Below are positions 53,749 to 61,122 of a DNA stretch of 64,000 nt, one piece after another. The notes under the pieces were generated by a model. It worked only from the letters and a program-made list of their open reading frames with translations, was not told the DNA's origin and made no database searches. The position numbers were made by a program, and so were the translations under genes. Position 1 is the first letter of the stretch; every line of letters starts with the position of its first letter. Origin of the DNA: Vreelandella piezotolerans (lineage in GTDB: Bacteria > Pseudomonadota > Gammaproteobacteria > Pseudomonadales > Halomonadaceae); contig NZ_CP048602.1 of NCBI RefSeq assembly GCF_012427705.1, positions 434,001 through 498,000 on the forward strand, written 5' to 3'.

Positions 53749-54378
53749 ATGGCAACTGATGCCAATCCCTCATCTCGCGGGGGACGTAAAAGCTCACAGG
53801 TGGACGAAGCGCAGCTGGCAAAGTTGGCGCGTCGTTCTCCTTATGTTCTACGTTTAACACGCCACAAGGATATGCCGCCGCCGGTTCTGACGATCAAAGA
53901 ACGTATCGCGCCGGAAGACCGTGATGACACTGAAGGCATGACCAACCCGCGTGCCAAAACAGTGGAGCGCGGCAATCTATACGGCGATTCAGTGCGTGCT
54001 TGCTTACCGGTGCTGAAGCGTATTCTTGAAGAAGTGAAAGACGAGCAGGGCATACCGCTTGGCTTAGAAACGTACATGAATATTAAGGGGCTACAGCAGA
54101 CGGATCTCAACTTTCCCCTGGATGAAACCGCCGGGGCACGCTTGGCACTGTTCTTTCGTTTGCAAAGCAAAGTAAAGGATGTCGACCGCATAGAGCTGAT
54201 TGGCCGCCGGGTGGCGATGTTCTCTCGTGAGGAAGCCGTTTATTGGCTGGCCAATGTGACTACAGCAGACCCAGCACTACGCAGCTGGGCGACGAGCGGT
54301 TTAAGAATTTTGCTCTGCGGTGATGCAGGCGACAAACGCGCGCCACGTATTTTAGAAAAAGTTCGCGCTCGCGGTTAA
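53749..54378 (+). CDS. Small DUF499-associated protein (DUF7680- or DUF3780-like)
   Basis: A 209-aa protein always expected between a DUF499 ATPase and a DUF1156 methylase in this kind of operon. The N-terminus is basic and disordered. The C-terminal half (VAMFSREEAVYWLANVTTAD, then SWATSGLRILLCGD) is the conserved part. I am not sure which of the two DUF labels applies. No catalytic motif is visible; an adaptor or structural role is likely. It starts 5 bp after the DUF499 stop. Confidence 0.65.
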   Translation: MATDANPSSRGGRKSSQVDEAQLAKLARRSPYVLRLTRHKDMPPPVLTIKERIAPEDRDDTEGMTNPRAKTVERGNLYGDSVRACLPVLKRILEEVKDEQGIPLGLETYMNIKGLQQTDLNFPLDETAGARLALFFRLQSKVKDVDRIELIGRRVAMFSREEAVYWLANVTTADPALRSWATSGLRILLCGDAGDKRAPRILEKVRARG

Positions 54379-54418
54379 ACGACCGCGCTAAGCAGCGCCA
54401 TACTCACTTATTATCAAG

Positions 54419-54440
54419 CAGCCAGGCGTATGCCTGGCTG
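54419..54440 (+). terminator. GC-rich hairpin inside the defence operon
   Basis: CAGCCAGGC (54419-54427) and GCCTGGCTG (54432-54440) form a perfect 9-bp stem with a GTAT loop, followed by TTGTTTC. It looks like an intrinsic terminator or attenuator, 20 bp before the methyltransferase start. It could lower methyltransferase and downstream expression relative to DUF499. Confidence 0.55.
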
Positions 54441-54459
54441 TTGTTTCAAAGGAAGCAGC

Positions 54460-57400
54460 ATGATGGATCTCAGCAACGACCAGCGCCTGATTGAAGCCGG
54501 TTTTCCCTGTCATCAGGTAGGCCCAGAAACGCAACGTGAGCAGAGTGTCGGTGATCAGCCCCCGACGCACCGTTTGCACGTTTGGTGGGCACGACGGCCA
54601 CTAGTGCCAAGCCGTGCAGCTATTATGGCGTCGTTGTTACCCGCAGATACGAATTCAGAAGAATTTGTTAAAGCGTTAGGAGTCCGTTTACAAGTAGCTA
54701 ATATTGGTGGTGTTGGCTGGGTGCTAGACGAAGCCAAGCTGCGTGATCGAGTTGTCAGTATAGATGGCCGTGCCACGTTGGAAGTAGATGGCGTAATTCA
54801 TCGTGCTTTGATCAAAGCTGACAAAGAGCGTGCCGACCAGCGTTTGATGATTCAACAAGTGCTTGAAAAATCTCCTGAGCTGGTGGATGAAGAGGCGATC
54901 CAAAAATGGCAACAATTAGCCCAGCAATTTCCCTACTTACCTCAGTTAGGTGAGCGACTGCATGTCCATGAGAAGATGGGGGACCCAGCATGGTTCAAGG
55001 AGCTCATGGAGCTTGCCAAGAAAGCGGGTGTACGAGTGCCCAACCTTTACGGTTATGATCGCGCCTATCATAACAAAGCTCCATTGACGAATGACTCCAA
55101 GATTATTCTTGACCCAACTTCGGGAGGTGGCTCGATTCCTTTTGAGGCACTTCGTTTAGGACATAGAGTCATTGCTAACGAGCTTAATCCGGTTGCTTGC
55201 GTCATACTTAAGGCAACGCTTGACTATCCTGTACGCTTTGGCGCAGACCTGCTGGAAGACATTAAACACTGGGGAACAAAGATTGAAAAACAGCTGGACG
55301 AGCGCTTGCTCTCTCACTTCCCCAGCTGCAACGCTGCGGTGAGTACATGCGATCCGAAACCTGTCAGCCGAGATATGTCTTACTTGTTTTGTCGCCAAGT
55401 CACTTGTCCTCACTGTGAAGGTGAAGCCCCGTTGCTAAATGCACTGTGGTTAGCGAAAAAAGGGGATCAGTGGGCTGTTTCAATTAAAACTCACCCAGAT
55501 AAAACGGTACGTTTTGAACCGTTTGAATTTACAGCTGATAAAAGAGGCCTTGATGTCCCAGATTTAGAGGCAGGGACTGTGACGAGTGGTGTTGGTCAGT
55601 GCGTTCATTGCCAACAAGCTATTTCCGGGGATGAGATTAAGCGTCAAGCCCGTGGTGAGTCTGAGTATGGTAAATGGCAGGATGTACTGTATTGCGTAGC
55701 AGGTGTTCGCATCGAACCTAAGCTTGATAAGGAGGGAAATATTCAGCGCTATGCCAGCGGTGAGCGTAAAGGGGAAGTTAAAACCCAGAAAATACGTTAC
55801 TTTCGTGCGCCAACCCAGGCTGATCAGGATGCGTTGAAGGCCGCAGAGCGAGAGCTTGAAGAACGCCGCCTGGATTTTGAAATGAAGGGGCTGGTGCCCA
55901 ATGAGACGTTTCCGCAAGGTAATGACATGCGCCCTGTTAACTATGGCATGCCAACCTGGGCGGATATGTTTACGCCTCGCCAGCTTTTAGGCCACTTAAC
56001 GGTGATGGAAGCTTTGCAAAATGCTAAGCCAAAGATTCTTGAATCGCTAGGCAAAGAGCGAGGCCGAGCCGTCATCACATATTTGCAGTTTGCCATTGAT
56101 AAAGTCGTTGATTACAACTCAAAGCAAACACGTTGGCATTTTTCTAGGGGAGTCCTTGTTGGAACTTTTGGGCGCCATGACTTTTCGCTCAAATGGACAT
56201 TCGGTGAAACGGTCTATGCAGGCTCATCATCTGGGTTTCGTTGGGGTATGTCGCAAGTCCTGGATGCTTATAAAGGAATTGAGCTTCTTGTAAGGGAGCG
56301 TGCCAAAGAAGGGTTAGCTGATAAAGATTTATGGCAAATAAAAGGCTCAGCTACCAACATGGCCGAATTAGAAGCCTCTAGTGTCGATGCGGTGGTGATG
56401 GATCCTCCGTACTATGACAACGTCCAATACAGCGAGCTGTCTGATTTTTACTATGTTTGGCAAAAACGCTCTTTAGCTGATCTTTATCCGAGTTGGTTCG
56501 ATGATGAAGTGACTGACAAAGCTGCTGAAGCGGTCGCTAACCCAGCACGCGATGGTTCAGCTAAAAACGCCAAAGCTCGCTATGAAGAATTTATGCACGA
56601 TATTTTTGCCGAGAGTAAGCGGCTGTTAAAACCCGATGGCATAATGACGCTAATGTTTACCCACAAAAGCTCCGACGCCTGGGAAACACTGACCAATGCC
56701 TTGATCCACTCAGGTTGGGATATTACGGCCTGCATGCCCGTAGAATCCGAAGGAATGAACTCTACCCATCAGAAAAATATAGCTGCTGCTGCATCGAGTA
56801 TCTTTATCACGTGTCGACCCGTAAGCCGTGGTGACAGGCCACCATCAAGCTGGGGCTTTGAAGTTAAAGGCAAGCTAGAAACCGCTGTGCGTGAAGGCCT
56901 GGTGGAATTTGAGCGCCTTAAACTTAACCCAGTAGATCGCATGATTGCCTCTTGGGGCCGTGCGCTACGTGTCTACTCGGCTCACTGGCCTGTGCAAGAT
57001 GGCGATGAAGACGTACCGCCCACTCGCGCGATGCAAGAAGCAGCCCGCGTAGTAGCTGAAGAAGAGGTTAGCCGCCTTTCTGGCGGCTTGGTTACCGTTG
57101 ACGATCTTGACGCTGAATCTCGCCTTGCGGTCATTGCACTGGGTATCAATGGCCTGGGAGACTTCGCTTTTGACGATGCGCTGCAGATGAGCCGCTCTCT
57201 TAACTTCCGCCTGCAGAACCGTAACGGCAATTACCGCGTCAGCAATGATCTGGTCGCCTATGCCAACGTGGGTGAAGACGAACGCGCTGCACCGCTTGCT
57301 ATTCGTGGCAACAAGCTGCGCCTGCTCAAACCAGAAGAACGCGCCTCAGCCCGCTTGCAAAGCCCACAAACGCTTTGGGATGTATTGGGTGGCTTGATCG

Positions 57401-57561
57401 TTACCTATCGAGATGGTGGTATCGTTGCCGCGCGTAACTACCTAACCGAGCACGATAAGCGCGAAAGCGATGCTCTGCGTGGCCTACTTAAAGTTTGGGC
57501 TAAAGAGTGCCGCGACGACGAGCTCAAGCGCGAAGCTCAGTTGATTGATTACGAACTCTAA
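54460..57561 (+). CDS. DUF1156 Zn-ribbon adenine-specific DNA methyltransferase
   Basis: A 1033-aa modification enzyme. The N-terminal DUF1156 domain (IEAGFPCHQVGPETQREQSV, then HVWWARRPL) is typical. SAM motif I is LDPTSGGGSIPFEAL (DPTSGGG 218-224). Two Zn-ribbon pairs follow (VTCPHCEGEA, QCVHCQQAI). Catalytic DPPY lies at 648-651 (VMDPPYYDNVQYSELSDFYY). It should methylate host DNA at adenine so that the operon's restriction part spares it. ATG 54460 follows AAAGGAAG; an ATG at 54463 is nearly as good. Confidence 0.9.
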   Translation: MMDLSNDQRLIEAGFPCHQVGPETQREQSVGDQPPTHRLHVWWARRPLVPSRAAIMASLLPADTNSEEFVKALGVRLQVANIGGVGWVLDEAKLRDRVVSIDGRATLEVDGVIHRALIKADKERADQRLMIQQVLEKSPELVDEEAIQKWQQLAQQFPYLPQLGERLHVHEKMGDPAWFKELMELAKKAGVRVPNLYGYDRAYHNKAPLTNDSKIILDPTSGGGSIPFEALRLGHRVIANELNPVACVILKATLDYPVRFGADLLEDIKHWGTKIEKQLDERLLSHFPSCNAAVSTCDPKPVSRDMSYLFCRQVTCPHCEGEAPLLNALWLAKKGDQWAVSIKTHPDKTVRFEPFEFTADKRGLDVPDLEAGTVTSGVGQCVHCQQAISGDEIKRQARGESEYGKWQDVLYCVAGVRIEPKLDKEGNIQRYASGERKGEVKTQKIRYFRAPTQADQDALKAAERELEERRLDFEMKGLVPNETFPQGNDMRPVNYGMPTWADMFTPRQLLGHLTVMEALQNAKPKILESLGKERGRAVITYLQFAIDKVVDYNSKQTRWHFSRGVLVGTFGRHDFSLKWTFGETVYAGSSSGFRWGMSQVLDAYKGIELLVRERAKEGLADKDLWQIKGSATNMAELEASSVDAVVMDPPYYDNVQYSELSDFYYVWQKRSLADLYPSWFDDEVTDKAAEAVANPARDGSAKNAKARYEEFMHDIFAESKRLLKPDGIMTLMFTHKSSDAWETLTNALIHSGWDITACMPVESEGMNSTHQKNIAAAASSIFITCRPVSRGDRPPSSWGFEVKGKLETAVREGLVEFERLKLNPVDRMIASWGRALRVYSAHWPVQDGDEDVPPTRAMQEAARVVAEEEVSRLSGGLVTVDDLDAESRLAVIALGINGLGDFAFDDALQMSRSLNFRLQNRNGNYRVSNDLVAYANVGEDERAAPLAIRGNKLRLLKPEERASARLQSPQTLWDVLGGLIVTYRDGGIVAARNYLTEHDKRESDALRGLLKVWAKECRDDELKREAQLIDYEL

Positions 57562-57578
57562 ACATACGAGGAGGCTGC

Positions 57579-59291
57579 ATGAGCTCTATTAAGGGTGCAG
57601 AACTAAAACTACACAAGGTATTCTCCAGTGACTTTCAGTTTGAAATACCAGACTACCAGCGCCCTTATTCATGGCAGATAGAACACGCAGAAGAGCTATT
57701 TGATGACCTCTGGACATTTCGTGAGCAGGAAGATAAGAGCGAAGAGTATTTTCTTGGCAGTATCGTGCTAATCAAAAGTGATCAGTCCATGCAAGCTGAT
57801 GTTGTCGATGGGCAGCAAAGGCTAACGACGTTGACCATTTTGCTGGCGGCTATTCGTGATCGGCTTAAAGGGCATCCGAAGTGGGGCGGTGCATTCGATA
57901 AATATATTATGGAGCCAGGTGATATCACGCTGGATCTCTCCCCTAAACCCCGTCTTTATCTTCGCAAGAAAGATCGCAGTTTTTTCGGAAAATATATTCA
58001 ATCACCTGGGGGAATTGAGGAGCTTGAGGCTCTTGATGTCAGTCGTTACAAAGACTCAAAGCTTAATTTAATTAATAATGCGAGAGCCTTTCAAAGCCGT
58101 CTAGCAGATATTGATGACGAGCTGGTGGGGCAGTTTGGACAGTTCATTGTTCAAAAGTGCTTGCTTGTTTTGGTTACTACCGAAAACTTCAAATCGGCAT
58201 ATCGAATTTTTTCGGTAATGAATGACCGCGGTCTAGATCTGGCTCCTTCTGACATTCTCAAAGCTAGTATTATCAGTAGCATTGGAGAGCATGAGCGCGA
58301 AGGATATACCGAGCTATGGGAAGACATGGAAGAGCGATTAGGGCGTGATAGCTTTAATGATCTTTTTGCCCATGTCCGGATGATTTTCCGTAAAGAAAAA
58401 TATCGCCGTTCTGTTTTGGATGAGTTCTCTGACTATGTGGTAAAGCCAACCGTTAGTGGAAAAAAACTGCTTGATAATGTATTGCTCCCTTATGCAGATA
58501 CACTTGAAATCATCATAAATCGTAGTTTCAAAAGTGAATCAAATGCTCAAAGAATAAATGAATTAATTGAATGGCTACATTACTTGAATAACAGTGACTG
58601 GATACCGGTAGCGATGGAGTTTGTTCGTCGTTTCGATAACGACACTGATGTGCTTAGTGCGCATCTTGAAAGGCTAGAGCGCTTAGGGGCTAGCCTATTC
58701 ATCCGTGGTGTATATGCCACCCCGCGAATCAATCGTTTTGGTTTGGTTTTACAAGAGTTAGAAGAAGGTAAGGATCTCTTGGCTGAGGGCTCGGCACTTG
58801 ATCTTAGCCTCAGTGAACGTAAAGACACGCTGTACTGGTTGAATAACCATGTTTATCGTTATTCTGGACGGCTACGCCTGTACATCACGATGCGTTTAGA
58901 TGCTTTTATGTCTGATCAGTATGTTAGCTATCGTGAAAGAACCAAAACGATTGAACATGTGTTACCGCAAAACCCAGCGACTGATTCTCAGTGGCGGCTA
59001 GATTGGGATGATGAGCAACGCGAAAATTGGGTAGATCGTATTGGTAACTTGCTGCTCCTTAGTCGTAAGAAAAATTCAGAAGCGTCAAATTACGATTTTG
59101 TTAGGAAAAAAGAGCGTTACTTCAGGTCACGTAGTGGCGTTTCAAGCTTTGCGATATCTACGGATGTGCTTAACCATGATGAGTGGACACCGGCTACTGT
59201 CAAAGGCCGTCAAAAGGCGTTGTTAAAATTATTTGAAGAAAAATGGCAGTTAGGAGTTGGCTTATCATGGGAAGAGATTGAAAATCTCTAG
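57579..59291 (+). CDS. DUF262/DUF1524 GmrSD-type nuclease
   Basis: A 570-aa single-chain protein combining GmrS and GmrD parts. The N-terminal DUF262 domain has FEIPDYQRPYSW (21-32) and the ParB/DGQQR motif D77-G-Q-Q-R81 (VVDGQQRLTTL). The C-terminal DUF1524 HNH-like domain has H460 in TIEHVLPQNP and RIGNLLLLSRKKNSEASNYD. GmrSD enzymes cut modified phage DNA using NTP. GAGGAGG precedes ATG 57579, 17 bp after the methyltransferase. It may be an integral arm or a passenger; it is visibly more AT-rich than the genes before it. Confidence 0.85.
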   Translation: MSSIKGAELKLHKVFSSDFQFEIPDYQRPYSWQIEHAEELFDDLWTFREQEDKSEEYFLGSIVLIKSDQSMQADVVDGQQRLTTLTILLAAIRDRLKGHPKWGGAFDKYIMEPGDITLDLSPKPRLYLRKKDRSFFGKYIQSPGGIEELEALDVSRYKDSKLNLINNARAFQSRLADIDDELVGQFGQFIVQKCLLVLVTTENFKSAYRIFSVMNDRGLDLAPSDILKASIISSIGEHEREGYTELWEDMEERLGRDSFNDLFAHVRMIFRKEKYRRSVLDEFSDYVVKPTVSGKKLLDNVLLPYADTLEIIINRSFKSESNAQRINELIEWLHYLNNSDWIPVAMEFVRRFDNDTDVLSAHLERLERLGASLFIRGVYATPRINRFGLVLQELEEGKDLLAEGSALDLSLSERKDTLYWLNNHVYRYSGRLRLYITMRLDAFMSDQYVSYRERTKTIEHVLPQNPATDSQWRLDWDDEQRENWVDRIGNLLLLSRKKNSEASNYDFVRKKERYFRSRSGVSSFAISTDVLNHDEWTPATVKGRQKALLKLFEEKWQLGVGLSWEEIENL

Positions 59292-59411
59292 CCTGAGGCT
59301 GAGGTGCTTATTAGCTTCCCCTTCTTAGTTCTGGTAGGCGTTCATTTCACTAGCTGAATTTTGCATCAAAAAAACCATAATTTGATTAGAAATACTTCTG
59401 AAGGATTTGCC

Positions 59412-61094
59412 ATGAATATCAATGCTTCCATTATTGATCAGCAGCTTGAAGGCCTGCAGGCGGATATTCGTGAGCGCGCCTCAGAAGAGCTTAATATTCG
59501 GGATGACGACCGCCTGCGCTCGCTATCGTTTGTGTATCTCTGTACTAAAGCCATGCTAGACCTTGATCCTGACGAAGCCTTTGACTGCCTAACAGAAGGA
59601 GGAGGTGACTTTGGGGTGGATGCGATGCATATCGCGGAAGAGGTAGACGGCGAGTTTTTTGTCACCTTGGTGCAGGGTAAGTACAAAAAAAAGCTAGATG
59701 GCAACAGCAATTTTCCCGAAGAGGGTGTTTCAGCACTGATCAATGCTATCCGTCATCTCTTCAATCCTGCTGCGCCCCTAAACAACATTAATGAGCGGCT
59801 GAGGGCCAAAGTGGAAGAAGCACGCTCTCTTATTCGGGATGGTTACATCCCAAATGTGCGGGCTATTGCCTGTAACAATGGGTTGAAATGGAAAGAGGCG
59901 GCTCAGGAAAGTATTGACCGTACCCACTTTGGCGACCAAGTGCTTTGGGAGCATGTTAATCACGATGTGCTTATCAATATTTTGCAGCGGATCAAGCCAG
60001 TCGATGAAACGCTACGACTGTCAGGCAAAGCCATTGTCGAAGACATGCACTATAGCCGTGTGTGTATTGGCCGGCTGCCCGTGACGGAAGTCGCTAACAT
60101 CATGCGGTCTCATGGGGAGAGGTTGTTGGAGCGTAATATCCGGCGTTACCTGGGGCTCCATGGCAATCGAGTTAATGAAGGCATTCGGCGTACGCTGAAT
60201 TCAGACAGTGCTGCAAATTTTTACTTCTTTAATAATGGCTTGACGCTTGTATGTAACGATTTTTCGTACAACGCCCTTCAGGAGAGCGATTACCAACTGA
60301 AAGTAGAGAATCTGCAGATCGTTAATGGTGGCCAAACATGTATGACGATCTTGAAAACACTCGATGAAATGGAAGCATTAGGCGTCCCATTACCGAAAGA
60401 TGCTTCTGTGCTGGTCAGGGTATATAAACTCCCCAAAGACAACGAAGACCTGGTGCTCCAGATAACTCATGCCACGAATAGCCAGAACCCTGTTGATTTA
60501 AAAGATTTACGTGCCAATGACGATAAGCAAAGAAGTTTAGAAACCAGTATTGATGCGCTAGGTTATACTTATCGCCGCAAGCGAATGGAGCGCACGATTA
60601 AGCCTACCGACATTACCGCAGGAGCCGCAGCAGAAGCGGTGCTGGCTATTTGGCGGCAGGCACCTCACCAGGCAAAATTTTTGACGCGTGAACATTTTGG
60701 CAAGCTCTACGATACGATTTTTAGCGACGAATTGAACGGTGCTCAGGTGATCGCTGCTGTACTTCTTTATCGTGCAGCAGAAAACCACCGCAAACGTCCT
60801 GCTGCATCAGACCCCCTTCTAGTACGCTATGGCTCATGCTTTATTGCTATGCAGATGGGCAAGCGCCTACTAAAGGATATGGGTATATCGCTGAGCGACT
60901 TAAGCCATCGCAATTTTGCTGAGTGTAAGGCGATGATCACTGAAGAGAGTGAACGCTTTTTCCATGAAGCCGTGCAAGATGTGGAGAGCGCCTTGGTATC
61001 CCTTTACGGTGATCAAGAAATATCGTTACAGCAGCTATCCGCGACATTCCGCCGTGGTGATTTGATCGAGCGACTCAATACACGGTTGCACTAA
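59412..61094 (+). CDS. AIPR (abortive-infection phage-resistance) family protein
   Basis: A 560-aa protein; ATG 59412 with AAGGA upstream is preferred over 59361. The AIPR core is clear (NFYFFNNGLTLVCNDFSYNA, LQIVNGGQTCMTILKTL, ITHATNSQNPVDLKDLRAND). The N-terminus has a restriction-fold pattern: GGGDFGVD70AMHI then TLVQ88-G-K90-YK, so it may be a nuclease. AIPR proteins are linked to abortive infection in lactococcal plasmids and to many defence operons. It lies between the GmrSD-like gene (120 bp gap) and the PLD-helicase (28 bp gap). Confidence 0.85.
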   Translation: MNINASIIDQQLEGLQADIRERASEELNIRDDDRLRSLSFVYLCTKAMLDLDPDEAFDCLTEGGGDFGVDAMHIAEEVDGEFFVTLVQGKYKKKLDGNSNFPEEGVSALINAIRHLFNPAAPLNNINERLRAKVEEARSLIRDGYIPNVRAIACNNGLKWKEAAQESIDRTHFGDQVLWEHVNHDVLINILQRIKPVDETLRLSGKAIVEDMHYSRVCIGRLPVTEVANIMRSHGERLLERNIRRYLGLHGNRVNEGIRRTLNSDSAANFYFFNNGLTLVCNDFSYNALQESDYQLKVENLQIVNGGQTCMTILKTLDEMEALGVPLPKDASVLVRVYKLPKDNEDLVLQITHATNSQNPVDLKDLRANDDKQRSLETSIDALGYTYRRKRMERTIKPTDITAGAAAEAVLAIWRQAPHQAKFLTREHFGKLYDTIFSDELNGAQVIAAVLLYRAAENHRKRPAASDPLLVRYGSCFIAMQMGKRLLKDMGISLSDLSHRNFAECKAMITEESERFFHEAVQDVESALVSLYGDQEISLQQLSATFRRGDLIERLNTRLH

Positions 61095-61122
61095 ATACTG
61101 TTTGTAAAAAGGAATGCCAGGT

